Assembly (NCBI RefSeq): GCF_002251945.1
Contig: NZ_NDHW01000200.1
Location: forward strand, 1 to 64,000
Reading direction: 5' to 3'
Source of the DNA: Pseudanabaena sp. SR411
GTDB lineage: Bacteria > Cyanobacteriota > Cyanobacteriia > Pseudanabaenales > Pseudanabaenaceae
DNA: 64,000 bases
This document shows positions 6,538 to 15,638 of this stretch, piece after piece. Numbering within the stretch: position 1 is the stretch's first letter; every line of letters begins with the position of its first letter. The notes beneath the pieces were generated by a model that was given only the letters and a program-made list of their open reading frames with translations, did not search any database and had not been told where the DNA came from. The translations under genes were made by a program, and so were the position numbers.

Positions 6538-9318
6538 ATGAGTCAAGCAGGAGCTAACCCATGGGATCGCCAATTTGTTAACCTTGGGCGAATCATGCAG
6601 TTCTTGCGTGATGAGGACAGTATTGACAACCTATTGACTGCAACCCTCGATTATCTTCGAGACAATTTTGAGTACAAACTGCTCTGGATTGGGCTGTATG
6701 ACGCAGAAAACCACCGACTTACAGGTAAAGGTGGGACGACCCCTGCGGGTGAAATCAAATTTTTAAAAGAGCGATTTAATCTCAATGCGGGTGATCTACT
6801 TGATCAGGTGATTTTGCAACGCAAGCCTGTACCGATCGCTGATCTGCGTCAAGAGAAACGTAGTGGCGAATGGCAAAAATTAGCCCAAAAGTTCGATATT
6901 CAAGGCACATTGCTTTGGCCGATCTACCATCGCGATCGCAGCTTTGGCGTAGTCCTTTTAGGTTCGACCCTATGGAATGTTACCCCGCGTAACGAAGAAA
7001 GAGCCAGACTATCGGTTGTTCTTGGTACGCTTGGGTCAACCCTCAGTCGTCTTGATGATGAGTGGCATCATCACAACACCAAGCGTCCTGATGAGCCATT
7101 ACTGCAAATCCTCTCAAAAATCCGCAATGTTCCTGCACTTAACGAGCGCCTTGAAGAGATTGTGCAGGAAACCCATAACTTTGTCATGCCCGATCACACC
7201 AGCATTTATTGGTTTGAGCGTGAACATCAATATTTCTGGCGGAGGATTGCCAATCGCCAACCAGGTCCAAAATCTAAGCAAGCTGTGGACAATACGGCTG
7301 GAGTAACTGTCCAAAACGCCCCTAACCTTTATCAGGCTTTATCCAAAGATCAGGTAGTGGTGGTAGTTGATGCTAAGTCTATGACCAAGGGCGAAGTTAG
7401 CAATCGGGTTATGGAACAATTTGGGGCAGTTTCGATTATTATTGCGCCGATATTTTTTCAATCAGAACTCTTAGGCTTTTTGTCAGTGGAAGGTGATGAA
7501 CCCCGACTCTGGACAGATGATGAGCGTAATTTTGTGCGCGGTGCGGCACAACTAGCTGCCATTACTGCACCCCTAGAAGAAATGGAAGTGACTCTTGACC
7601 GCATTGCTTCCGATCAAATTCTCACCGCAGGGATTGCAAGGGCGATCTATTCCGATAATGATTGGCAAAGCGCTCTCGATCAAGCTGCGGAACAGCTATG
7701 TCAGCGTCTAGGTCTAGAACGCTTTTGGGTGGCAACCTACGACAAAGATAACGATGTATTTAAGATTGATTTTCAGTATCATCCTAAAAATCGCCGCCCG
7801 CTCCCCACGATCTTGCCAGGATTAGCTCCCGTTGATGTGCAGATGATGGAGCAGTCTCCCGATGCCGCAACTGTCGAAAATCTCGATAGCGATTTTAAGT
7901 TTCTCTCATGGCGAACGCCCTTACTTGATCTAGATGTGCGATCGATGATCGTTAGTAGTACTTCGATTGGGAAGTCCCTCGAAGGTATTCTCGCTGTTGC
8001 CCACGAAGCGCCACGCACATGGTCACGCCCAGAACGAGAAATGGTGCAAGCAGTGGCTCAACAGATTGGATTAATTGTTCACCAAAATGAATTGCAGCGC
8101 TTGTCCGATGAACGTCAAAAGTCGCATCAGGCGGTTCAGTTTGGTTTAGTTGCACTGCAACAATGCAATGCTCTTGAGAAACTGCATCACACAGCCACGC
8201 AGTTAATGGCTCAGGTTACCCAATCGCCTCTAGCTGTACTAGTAGTATGGCTCCCTGGTCGGCAAGGTGGACAAATTGCTTCAGTATTTGCCAGTCGTGA
8301 CGAATATCAACTCACAATTAGCGAAACTCTGTTGGCGATCGAAGAAGATCCTCTTGCCCAGTGGGCGATCCAAAGTGAGGGAATTCTGCCTCTGAGTATT
8401 CACGATTTGCCAGAACAGACGAAAGCTTGGCTAAATGCACCTGCCCTTGGACATTTAATGGTGACTGCGTTACGCACAACTCCTGAACATCAGCCGACAG
8501 GGATGATTTTGGTTGCTGATCGCGTGGGACGACGCTGGATCGATCGCCAATTGCAAGCATTTAACATGTTAGCTAATCAGCTAGCTTGGTCGCGCCGCCA
8601 TCTCTTACTAGTTGATCACCTCAAGCACAATCGTCAGGAATTGGAACGTCTCAACTGGTACAAGCATCGTCGTCTAGAAGATATCTATCGCACTGTTAGC
8701 ACTGGAGTGCAGCGTTTATTAGATACTGATGCTAGGGCAAATGGCACTGGCGGCATTAATAACATTACTTTGCAAAGTTCTCTCAAGCAATTACAGGGTT
8801 CTCTATCGCCACTCCCACAAATTATCCGTAAGGAGCAATGGCGGTTGCGTCCTAACTATGAAACTGCCCCCCTTGCAGGTATGCTCAAACGGGCTTTAGA
8901 GCGCGTTGATTCGTTGGTAAAACAACGGCAAATTTGGTCGCAGGTACATAACCAAGCCAATGTGGTCGTGGGTGGTGACATCGCTAAGATGGAAATGATT
9001 TTAAACGAGTTGTTGTTGTTTGCTTGTGGGCGATCAGAGGTTGGTGGTCGCATCGATCTCTGGTGTCGTCAGATTGACGAAAAGCTTTTAGAACTATCAA
9101 TTACTGACTACGGTGTGGTTGATGCGTCTTTACTGCAAGAGCTTCATCAAGGTAGAGCGATCGATCCGCTATCACCTTCGTTACTAGATCAACCCCCTGG
9201 GCTACATCTCGCGATTTGTCAAAGTCTGATGCTAGAGGCGGGTGGTGAGCTATCTCTCTATCAACTAGAGGATAATCGCATTCTCAGCCGTCTCATCTTG
9301 CCTCTTTCTAGCTCCTAA
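6538..9318 (+). CDS. multi-GAF sensor protein with degenerate histidine-kinase ATPase module
   Basis: A 926-residue soluble protein. I see four GAF-like domains: about 25-170 (the LLWIGLYDAE segment), 195-355 (TSIYWFEREHQYFWRR), 370-525 (LGLERFWVATYDKDND) and 540-705. A helical stretch (700-780) and a kinase-like C-terminus follow. The ATPase boxes are eroded: the N-box reads EMILNELLLFAC, the G1 box DYGVVD instead of DxGxGI, and the G2 box PPGLHLAICQSLMLEAGG. A convincing phospho-accepting H-box is missing; KHRRLED is a weak candidate. It probably senses a ligand and acts as a pseudokinase or scaffold. No phycocyanobilin-attachment cysteine is clear. An adenylate cyclase lies 0.9 kb downstream. 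Confidence 0.8.
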   Translation: MSQAGANPWDRQFVNLGRIMQFLRDEDSIDNLLTATLDYLRDNFEYKLLWIGLYDAENHRLTGKGGTTPAGEIKFLKERFNLNAGDLLDQVILQRKPVPIADLRQEKRSGEWQKLAQKFDIQGTLLWPIYHRDRSFGVVLLGSTLWNVTPRNEERARLSVVLGTLGSTLSRLDDEWHHHNTKRPDEPLLQILSKIRNVPALNERLEEIVQETHNFVMPDHTSIYWFEREHQYFWRRIANRQPGPKSKQAVDNTAGVTVQNAPNLYQALSKDQVVVVVDAKSMTKGEVSNRVMEQFGAVSIIIAPIFFQSELLGFLSVEGDEPRLWTDDERNFVRGAAQLAAITAPLEEMEVTLDRIASDQILTAGIARAIYSDNDWQSALDQAAEQLCQRLGLERFWVATYDKDNDVFKIDFQYHPKNRRPLPTILPGLAPVDVQMMEQSPDAATVENLDSDFKFLSWRTPLLDLDVRSMIVSSTSIGKSLEGILAVAHEAPRTWSRPEREMVQAVAQQIGLIVHQNELQRLSDERQKSHQAVQFGLVALQQCNALEKLHHTATQLMAQVTQSPLAVLVVWLPGRQGGQIASVFASRDEYQLTISETLLAIEEDPLAQWAIQSEGILPLSIHDLPEQTKAWLNAPALGHLMVTALRTTPEHQPTGMILVADRVGRRWIDRQLQAFNMLANQLAWSRRHLLLVDHLKHNRQELERLNWYKHRRLEDIYRTVSTGVQRLLDTDARANGTGGINNITLQSSLKQLQGSLSPLPQIIRKEQWRLRPNYETAPLAGMLKRALERVDSLVKQRQIWSQVHNQANVVVGGDIAKMEMILNELLLFACGRSEVGGRIDLWCRQIDEKLLELSITDYGVVDASLLQELHQGRAIDPLSPSLLDQPPGLHLAICQSLMLEAGGELSLYQLEDNRILSRLILPLSSS

Positions 9319-9360
9319 CTGATGCTCCAAAGGAAGTAGTTATTTGATTTGGGATCGACT

Positions 9361-9897
9361 ATGTACAAAGACATTTTGACATTTTGGTTTGAAGAAATCG
9401 ATCAATCTCAATGGTGGAAAAAAGATAATGATTTTGATAACTTGATCATTGAGCGATTTGCAGAAGTTCATGCCAAAGCTATTCAATGCGAGCTTTTTGA
9501 ATGGAGAGCAGATCCTAGGGGGAGACTTGCCGAAATCATTGTTCTCGATCAATTTTCAAGAAATATGTTTAGAAATTCATGGCGAGCTTTCGCCCATGAC
9601 TCATTGGCTTTGGCTTTATCCCAAGAAGCGATCGCCTCTAAAGCAGATTTAGAGTTAACCCCAACAGAAAGGATCTTTCTTTATATGCCTTTTATGCACA
9701 GTGAATCCCTGAAAATACATGAAATTGCTATGGATTTATATCTGAACATCGGCATTCAAAACAATCTGGATTTTGAGATTAAGCACAAACAAATCATTGA
9801 GAAATTTGGGCGATATCCCCATAGAAATAGCATTTTAGGAAGAACCTCCACAGACGAGGAAATCGAATTTCTAAAGCAAGCAGGATCGAGTTTTTAA
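9361..9897 (+). CDS. DUF924-family protein
   Basis: A 178-residue protein of the DUF924 family (TPR-like all-helical fold, function unknown). Visible family segments are ILTFWFEEI at the start, DPRGRLAEIIVLDQFSRNMFR, the FLYMPFMHSESL motif, and the ending FGRYPHRNSILGR. The ATG at 9361 matches the usual family start. An in-frame TTG at 9349 is better placed behind the AAAGGAAG at 9330, so a protein 4 residues longer is possible. It is close behind the GAF gene and may share its transcript. Confidence 0.85.
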   Translation: MYKDILTFWFEEIDQSQWWKKDNDFDNLIIERFAEVHAKAIQCELFEWRADPRGRLAEIIVLDQFSRNMFRNSWRAFAHDSLALALSQEAIASKADLELTPTERIFLYMPFMHSESLKIHEIAMDLYLNIGIQNNLDFEIKHKQIIEKFGRYPHRNSILGRTSTDEEIEFLKQAGSSF

Positions 9898-10234
9898 CGA
9901 TTATCAAAATGGCTACAACAAAAAAATACAAAACTAAACCCCAAGAGGGAAGCGTCGCAACTCCCTCTTGGGATTATAACAATTCACAAAAGTGTGACGA
10001 TACTTTTGTGGGTTAAACAACAAACCCAGTAAGGATTTTAAAAACATACAATGGCGTAGCCATTGTATGTTTTGGTATTAGCTATAGATGTTCAGTAAAA
10101 TGTCTGATGCTACAAATTGATTATTTGAGTTAGGGTTGAGCAAGTTTTTCAGGCTCTGATTGATATATGTCATTGTTCCAATTACGATCGCAGATCAATT
10201 ATTTGCCCTCAAGATGCGGGGATAAATAAAATTG
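9898..10234. other. intergenic region carrying a composite repeat
   Basis: This 337-base gap contains an imperfect hairpin (9940-9972, CCCAAGAGGGA arms), a degenerate copy of the ACAAAAGTGT palindrome (9981-10014), the ACCCAGTAAGG motif and a perfect hairpin at 10041-10073. The final 150 bases are unstructured and presumably hold the cyclase promoter. Confidence 0.6.
9981..10073. repeat. composite repeat element (second copy)
   Basis: An ACAAAAGTGT...ACTTTTGTG palindrome, then CAAACCCAGTAAGGATTTT and a hairpin with arms AAAACATACAATGGC / GCCATTGTATGTTTT. The order is the reverse complement of parts of the element at 5797-5895. Confidence 0.75.
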
Positions 10235-11839
10235 ATGAGCGCAACAAATGAGGCAAATCAGTCACAGGTTAATCTTGTTGCAGCATTCCAAGCTGCACAG
10301 GATATTTCACGAGAGTTAAATGTTGATAAGTTAGTTAATCTTAGTCTTTCAGCATTACTAGAGTTATCGGAAGCACAATCAGGCGTTGTGATTTTAGCGA
10401 ATGGTGAAAAATTTGTGATCGCTGCCATGATTTCGGAGCGATCGCCAAATTTAGAAATCGAACAGAGTCTGACTCTTGCCAATGCTGATGTTTCTAGTTT
10501 GCCAATATTAATGGTGCGTTATACCCTCGACAATCGCACAGAAACCATCTGGAATCAAGACAATCTCGATTCTCATTTTGCTGACGATCCCTATTGGTTA
10601 GCGCATTCTCCTCAAGCAGGGGTATGCATTCCTCTAAGCGAGGCTGGTGAACTATTGGGAGCAATTTATTTAGAAGATCGCCTTAGTCAAAAACTACTGC
10701 AAACTGATTACTTACAAGTTTTACGATCGCTCTGTCAACAACTCGCTATTTCCCTTGTGCGATCACGTGAATTCTCCAATATTACCCAACGCAAAGAATT
10801 TGAAGAAGCTTTAAAGCGCAGTAACTCACTTCTGACAGCCCAGCGTGAAGCCTCTGTTGATGGAGTGTTAGCAGTAGATGAGCAAGGACGGATTGTTAGC
10901 TATAACAATCGATTTTGTGAGTTATGGCAAATTCCTGAATCAGTTCTCCAATCTGTGGAATTTGGGGGGTTGCTGAGCCTCTTGCAACATCACCTCCAAC
11001 TGCCTGATGGATTAGTTGAAGCCCTTGAAAATGCCTATGATTCTCCTGAGAAGTATACTCAACAAGAAATTTATCTTGCCGATCGCCGCGTGATTGATTG
11101 CTATTCAGGACAGGTGCATTCTCCCGACGGTAAGTTCTATGGGATGGTTTGGTATTTTCGCGATGTCACAGAACGCATTTGCATACTTCAAGAACTGCGA
11201 GCCGAACAAGAACGTTCTGAGCGGTTATTGCTGAATATGTTGCCTGAGAAGATTGCCAAAAAACTCAAGCATAGTCGCGCCTCAATGGCGGATGGATTTG
11301 AAGAAGTATCAGTTCTATTTGCGGATATCGTGGGCTTTACCGAACTTTCTTGTAATATGTCACCAGTCCAGTTGGTCGGTCTGCTCAACCGTATTTTTTC
11401 GATGTTTGATAATTTGTGTGATCAATACAAACTCGAAAAGATCAAAACCATCGGTGATGCCTATATGGTGGTGAGTGGATTACCTGAGCCAAGAACCGAT
11501 CATGCGGCGGCGATCGCCAATATGGCTCTCGATATGCAGAAAGCAATCTCTCAAGTTAAGTCCCGTGAAGGCATCCAAATTTCGATGCGAATTGGCATTA
11601 ATTCGGGTCCAGTCATTGCGGGTGTGATTGGAACGAAGAAATTTATTTATGATCTTTGGGGTGATACGGTCAACGTCGCTAGTCGGATGGAGTCATTGGG
11701 AACACCGAAGTGTATTCAAGTTACCGAGGGTACATATTTACGGTTACGCGATCAATTTAATTTTGAGCAACGTGGTTTGATTGCTGTCAAAGGCAAAGGC
11801 GAAATGATGACCTATTGGCTAGTTGGAAAAGTTAATTAA
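10235..11839 (+). CDS. GAF-PAS class III adenylate cyclase
   Basis: A 534-residue soluble cyclase that makes cAMP from ATP. Residues 15-175 form a GAF domain and 195-315 a PAS domain; a signalling helix follows (AEQERSERLLLNMLPE), then the catalytic domain (about 350-530). Metal-binding aspartates are D364 (LFADIVGFT) and D408 (KTIGDAYM). Base-specificity residues K404 and D473 (IYDLWGDTVN) match adenylate, not guanylate, cyclases, and the transition-state Asn and Arg lie in TVNVASRM. The ATG at 10235 is preferred over a TTG one codon earlier. The stop codon lies inside the palindrome at 11831-11877. A CpdA-like enzyme is encoded 1.7 kb downstream. Confidence 0.92.
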   Translation: MSATNEANQSQVNLVAAFQAAQDISRELNVDKLVNLSLSALLELSEAQSGVVILANGEKFVIAAMISERSPNLEIEQSLTLANADVSSLPILMVRYTLDNRTETIWNQDNLDSHFADDPYWLAHSPQAGVCIPLSEAGELLGAIYLEDRLSQKLLQTDYLQVLRSLCQQLAISLVRSREFSNITQRKEFEEALKRSNSLLTAQREASVDGVLAVDEQGRIVSYNNRFCELWQIPESVLQSVEFGGLLSLLQHHLQLPDGLVEALENAYDSPEKYTQQEIYLADRRVIDCYSGQVHSPDGKFYGMVWYFRDVTERICILQELRAEQERSERLLLNMLPEKIAKKLKHSRASMADGFEEVSVLFADIVGFTELSCNMSPVQLVGLLNRIFSMFDNLCDQYKLEKIKTIGDAYMVVSGLPEPRTDHAAAIANMALDMQKAISQVKSREGIQISMRIGINSGPVIAGVIGTKKFIYDLWGDTVNVASRMESLGTPKCIQVTEGTYLRLRDQFNFEQRGLIAVKGKGEMMTYWLVGKVN

Positions 11840-11877
11840 AAAATGGGCGGGCAAAGCCCGCCCATTTTTTAATTAAC
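11831..11877. terminator. long palindrome spanning the cyclase stop codon, T-tract
   Basis: Perfect inverted repeat with 21-base arms (GTTAATTAAAAAATGGGCGGG and complement, written here in two reads) and a CAAAG loop. The right arm ends CATTTTTTAATT, so it can serve as an intrinsic terminator on both strands. The cyclase TAA (11837-11839) lies in the left arm. Confidence 0.8.
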
Positions 11878-11889
11878 AAGAAATTTTTT

Positions 11890-11968
11890 GAGCGCAAAGC
11901 GATGGAATTAAAAACAAAACCCAGTAAGGGTTTTAAAAACACAAAAGAGCATAGCCCTTTTGTGTTTT
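11890..11968. repeat. composite repeat element (third copy)
   Basis: GAGCGCAAAGCG, then AAACCCAGTAAGGGTTTT, then a hairpin with ACACAAAAG / CTTTTGTGT arms around GCATAGC (11936-11968). It lies just past the 3' end of the minus-strand HD gene. Confidence 0.7.
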
Positions 11969-11972
11969 GGGA

Positions 11973-13187
11973 TTACGGATGCACTAGCCACGCTCTTTGA
12001 ATTGGCTGCACGATCGCCTGTACCAGTGGCGATAACCTTGCAATATCCTGTAAACCTTGCTCAGTCTGGACATTGATCCCTTGTTTGTAAATGCTATAAC
12101 CTTTAGTCCGCGCCACCCGAATTCCACAATAGTACTTAGGTTCTAGCCCTTGAGAAGTTAATTTCTCGCGCCAACTTTCGAGACTCTCCTGTTGCTGAAT
12201 GTCATCTAAATGCGAAATATCAGTAGCTCGGAATAAATCGCGATCTAAAAAACGACGACATAAATCCGCAAGCGTGCGATCGCTGCTATCGCGCCATCGA
12301 TACATATGATAGGCAAACACGGTGTCATCGGAGGCGAAATATTCCTCACAGGTAAGCGATTGCGGATCTTGAGTTAGCCAAGCCGTCATGGTGCGATCGC
12401 TAAATATTTCTCCCACAGAAATTAAAATCTTTGCCCTCCGAAAAATCCTTTCTAACAAGAATCTTGCCGCTAGGTTTTTGGGATGGTTGTAAACCTGCAA
12501 ATACATAAAATAGCGCACAGTCAAATAATGCTCGATCGCTACCATCCCCTTTCGCCCAATTACTAAGTTCTGAGAAATTGGATCAAAACGTAGAGCTAAT
12601 AAAATGCGATCAAGATCTAACTGTCCATATTTAGCACCCGTGAAATAACTATCACGTTCTAGATAATCAAGGCGATCGCAATCGATTTGACTAGAAATTA
12701 GTTGATAGATTAATGGCACTGCATATTTTTTGGTAAATACTTTTTCTAAGTCAGTAATTAAGTCCGTCGAAAAGTTATTGAGAACCTCAGTAATTTTGCC
12801 GAACTTTAATAATCGTAAAGTCCATATTTCATGATTACTTCCAAACACTTCTTCCGATGCATGGCTATAGGCTCCATGCCCAAGATCGTGAAGCAACGCC
12901 GCGACTAAGACAACTGTCCGATGGATCGTCAGATAAGGATATTTAGTGGCGATCACATCAAAGGCACGACGGGTCAAAGCCATTACACCTAGAGAATGGG
13001 TGAATCGTGAACCCTCAGCCCCATGAAATGTAAAATAGGCAATATCAAGTTGGCGAATCCGTCTCAAGCGCTGGAATTCAGGTGTATCAATTAATTGAAT
13101 TAATAAAGCTTCAGTGCGATCGTTGCTATCAAGAGTAATCGCGCCATGGATAGGATCGTTATAGGTTCGAGACTTGCCAAATAACAT
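11973..13187 (-). CDS. HD-domain phosphohydrolase (COG1078, dGTPase-like)
   Basis: A 404-residue cytosolic HD-superfamily hydrolase. The N-terminus (KSRTYNDPIHGAITLD), then TPEFQRLRRIRQL, SRFTHSLGV and the metal-binding LLHDLGHGAYSHA (HD motif) are the signature of COG1078, whose members hydrolyse dNTPs or related phosphoesters. The motif QIDCDRLDYLERDSYFTGA is also conserved in the family. The frame extends 10 codons upstream to 13217, but family members start near the chosen ATG at 13187. The substrate is unknown. It stands alone, convergent with the cyclase gene. Confidence 0.88.
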   Translation of the reverse strand: MLFGKSRTYNDPIHGAITLDSNDRTEALLIQLIDTPEFQRLRRIRQLDIAYFTFHGAEGSRFTHSLGVMALTRRAFDVIATKYPYLTIHRTVVLVAALLHDLGHGAYSHASEEVFGSNHEIWTLRLLKFGKITEVLNNFSTDLITDLEKVFTKKYAVPLIYQLISSQIDCDRLDYLERDSYFTGAKYGQLDLDRILLALRFDPISQNLVIGRKGMVAIEHYLTVRYFMYLQVYNHPKNLAARFLLERIFRRAKILISVGEIFSDRTMTAWLTQDPQSLTCEEYFASDDTVFAYHMYRWRDSSDRTLADLCRRFLDRDLFRATDISHLDDIQQQESLESWREKLTSQGLEPKYYCGIRVARTKGYSIYKQGINVQTEQGLQDIARLSPLVQAIVQPIQRAWLVHP

Positions 13188-13574
13188 AGAGTTTAGATGT
13201 GCTGTGATACAAATCACATTGCACCGACTACAGATATCATAAGTTAATAAGCAGACATATGATTTTTACATCTGCTTTTTGCCTTAGTTTTTTGACAATG
13301 TTTCAAACAATAATGTAAACAGATTAAAAGTCTCGTTCTGCTCTATGGGCTGAGCAGTTATTACTTTCTTAGATGCATCAAAGTATTCTCAAAAAGTAAC
13401 AATATAACAATAGAAATAAATAGTTGCTACTTACAGCAATTACCGATCAAAGAACCACAATAATTTTTGTAAAAGTGTTGCGAAGCAACACTTTTACAAA
13501 AATTATTGGTTCGGGTTTGAGCGCAAAACGCTGTAAAGCTTAGCTGTACAAGCCTAGGTAGTATAAAGAATCCA
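13188..13574. other. divergent intergenic region with long hairpin
   Basis: This 387-base gap separates the minus-strand HD gene from the plus-strand phosphoesterase gene and should hold both promoters. The visible structure is the repeat element at 13453-13536. No coding stretch is evident. Confidence 0.6.
13453..13536. repeat. hairpin element with GGGTTTGAGCGCAAA tail
   Basis: A palindrome (13459-13507, arms AATAATTTTTGTAAAAGTGT and complement, CGAAG tip) followed by GGTTCGGGTTTGAGCGCAAAACGCTGTAA. The tail recurs at 35073-35103 and 37520-37550, so the unit is a dispersed repeat. Confidence 0.75.
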
Positions 13575-14387
13575 ATGAATTATGGTAGTTTCGTTTCCAT
13601 TGCCCAATTAACTGATATTCATCTATTTGAAGATATCGAACAGTCTTTGGTTGGCATTCAAACCGAAGCCTCTTTTCAAGAGGTTTTAATTGATGTTAAA
13701 AGAACCTTGGCACAGATTGATTTATTGCTTTTGACGGGGGATTTGACTCAAGATGGTAGTGCTGCATCCTATGATCGCTTGCGGCGATCGCTGGATCAGT
13801 TTGGGATTCATTCCTATTGCTTAGCTGGTAATCATGATGATTTGCCCTTAATGCAAACGCATTTACCAAGCGAATATGTTCACCTCAGCCGATCGCTAGA
13901 TGTTGGTAAGTGGCGAATTTTGTTACTTAGTTCAGTTGTCGTTGGCGCAGTACATGGATACTTAGCAGCATCAGAATTATTATGGCTAGAAGATACGCTG
14001 GCAGCACATCCTGATCGCCCTACTTTAATCGCCTTTCATCATCCTGCTGTGCCACTTGGTTCTAAATGGATGGATGGTATTTGTTTGGAAAATCAAGGTC
14101 AATTCTGGGAAATTTGCGATCGCCATCCACAAATAGAAGTTGTATTGAATGGACATGCCCATCAAGACTTCGACCAAATTTACGAAACTCCCCATAATTC
14201 CGTGCGGTGTTTAGTGACCCCTTCGACTTGTATTCAGTTTGAGCCACAAAATCCTAAGTTCCAAATTGACAGTCAACCTCCCGGATTTCGCCATTTGCGT
14301 CTGTATCCCAATGGTGTAATGGAAACAGAAGTCCATCGTCTCAAAGTTGGCAGTTTCCATCCTGATCTCGCAGCGATCGGCTATTAG
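13575..14387 (+). CDS. CpdA-like calcineurin-type phosphoesterase
   Basis: A 270-residue dinuclear-metal phosphoesterase, likely a class III 3',5'-cyclic-AMP phosphodiesterase. All family motifs are intact: D14 and H16 (LTDIHLF), D56 (GDLTQDG), N86-H87-D88 (GNHD), H155-H156 (FHHPAVPLG) and H194/H196 (NGHAHQD). Length and order match CpdA. The nearby adenylate cyclase supports a role in cAMP turnover, but related enzymes act on other phosphodiesters. A palindrome follows, separating it from proB. Confidence 0.85.
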   Translation: MNYGSFVSIAQLTDIHLFEDIEQSLVGIQTEASFQEVLIDVKRTLAQIDLLLLTGDLTQDGSAASYDRLRRSLDQFGIHSYCLAGNHDDLPLMQTHLPSEYVHLSRSLDVGKWRILLLSSVVVGAVHGYLAASELLWLEDTLAAHPDRPTLIAFHHPAVPLGSKWMDGICLENQGQFWEICDRHPQIEVVLNGHAHQDFDQIYETPHNSVRCLVTPSTCIQFEPQNPKFQIDSQPPGFRHLRLYPNGVMETEVHRLKVGSFHPDLAAIGY

Positions 14388-14396
14388 AAATGGTAA

Positions 14397-14445
14397 TATA
14401 AAAGATTGGTTCTGTGGGCTTAGCCCACAGAACCAATCTTTTATA
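14397..14445. repeat. palindromic hairpin between cpdA-like gene and proB
   Basis: Perfect inverted repeat (begins TATAAAAGATTGGTTCTGTG, loop CTTAG) ending 13 bases before the proB ATG, so it would form a 5'-UTR hairpin in any proB mRNA that starts upstream. Confidence 0.85.
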
Positions 14446-14458
14446 TGAAGTACAGCAA

Positions 14459-15592
14459 ATGCAACCGCAGATCATTGTTATCAAAATTGGCACGTCTAGC
14501 CTTAGTGATCCCGACTCAGGAGATTTACAACTAGCGACGATCGCCAAATTAGTTGAAGCGATCGTGCATCTACGACGGGAGGGGCATAGCGTTGTCTTAG
14601 TTTCTTCGGGTGCGGTGGGAATTGGCTGTGGCAGGCTAGGACTAAAACAACGTCCGCGCAAAATCTCTAAAAAGCAAGCTGTCGCTGCCGTGGGACAAGG
14701 GCGCTTAATCAGGATTTATGACGACTTTTTTGGTTCGTTGCAACAGCCTGTTGCTCAAGTCTTATTAACACGCGGCAACCTGATTCAGCGACAGCATTAC
14801 ATGAATGTCCATGCTACTTTCCATGAACTATTAGAAATGGGCGTAGTGCCAATTGTGAATGAGAATGATACGGTTGCTGTCGATGAATTAAAATTTGGTG
14901 ATAATGATACGCTTTCAGCTCTGGTGGCAAGTTTAGTCGAGGCTGATTGGTTATTTTTGCTAACCGATGTCGATCGCCTTTATTCTGATGATCCACGTCA
15001 AAATCCTGAAGCCAAACCAATTGAGTTTGTGGAATATTCAGAACTTCAAGAACTTCGACAAGCGATCGGTGAGAAACAAGCATTAGGCGCTCAAGGTGGT
15101 GGTACACAATGGGGAACTGGCGGCATGACCACCAAACTCGATGCGGCTCGCATTGCTTCGGCGGCGGGAGTTCGCACAGTAATCACTAGAGGTGCTTTTC
15201 CTGATCGCATGTACGCAATTCTCCAAGGTGAGAACTTCGGCACACAATTTGCGGCTCAACCCAAAACAGTTAATGCCCGTAAACGCTGGATTGCCTACGG
15301 TATGGTTCCTTTGGGCAAGTTGTTCTTAGACGATGGAGCTGTACAGGCGGTTATTCGCAAAGGGCGATCACTCTTACCTGCGGGAATTACTCAAGTAGAA
15401 GGAAAGTTTGACGCGAATGAGTCCGTGAGTTTGTGCGATCGCGATGGCAAAGAAATCGCGAGGGGTATCTCTAACTACAGCAGCAGTGATATTCTTCGCA
15501 TTCTGGGTTCTCAATCAGAAGATATCCCTAAATTACTAGGCTTTGATGGTGAAGAGACCGTAATTCATCGCGACAATTTAGTGAGCCTTTAA
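14459..15592 (+). CDS. proB: glutamate 5-kinase
   Basis: ProB phosphorylates glutamate to glutamyl-5-phosphate, the first and feedback-controlled step of proline synthesis. The 377-residue protein has the amino-acid-kinase domain (VIKIGTSSL at the start, [44 protein letters not shown]) and a C-terminal PUA domain (about 275-365, [12 protein letters not shown]), the standard architecture. ATG 14459 is chosen because the in-frame extension upstream lies within the palindrome at 14397-14445. proA is not in the window. Confidence 0.95.
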   Translation: MQPQIIVIKIGTSSLSDPDSGDLQLATIAKLVEAIVHLRREGHSVVLVSSGAVGIGCGRLGLKQRPRKISKKQAVAAVGQGRLIRIYDDFFGSLQQPVAQVLLTRGNLIQRQHYMNVHATFHELLEMGVVPIVNENDTVAVDELKFGDNDTLSALVASLVEADWLFLLTDVDRLYSDDPRQNPEAKPIEFVEYSELQELRQAIGEKQALGAQGGGTQWGTGGMTTKLDAARIASAAGVRTVITRGAFPDRMYAILQGENFGTQFAAQPKTVNARKRWIAYGMVPLGKLFLDDGAVQAVIRKGRSLLPAGITQVEGKFDANESVSLCDRDGKEIARGISNYSSSDILRILGSQSEDIPKLLGFDGEETVIHRDNLVSL

Positions 15593-15625
15593 ATCAAAAA
15601 AACGGCGTAGCCGTTTTTTTGATTT
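15591..15625. terminator. bidirectional terminator hairpin between proB and the DUF4255 gene
   Basis: Perfect inverted repeat AAATCAAAAAAACGGC-GTA-GCCGTTTTTTTGATTT with A and T runs flanking a GC stem, as expected of an intrinsic terminator for both convergent genes. The proB TAA overlaps its left edge. Confidence 0.85.
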
Positions 15626-15638
15626 AAAGGCAAAGCCC

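Noticed and set aside
14414-14458. Longer start for proB
   Set aside because: The extension lies inside a perfect palindrome and adds residues absent from the family.
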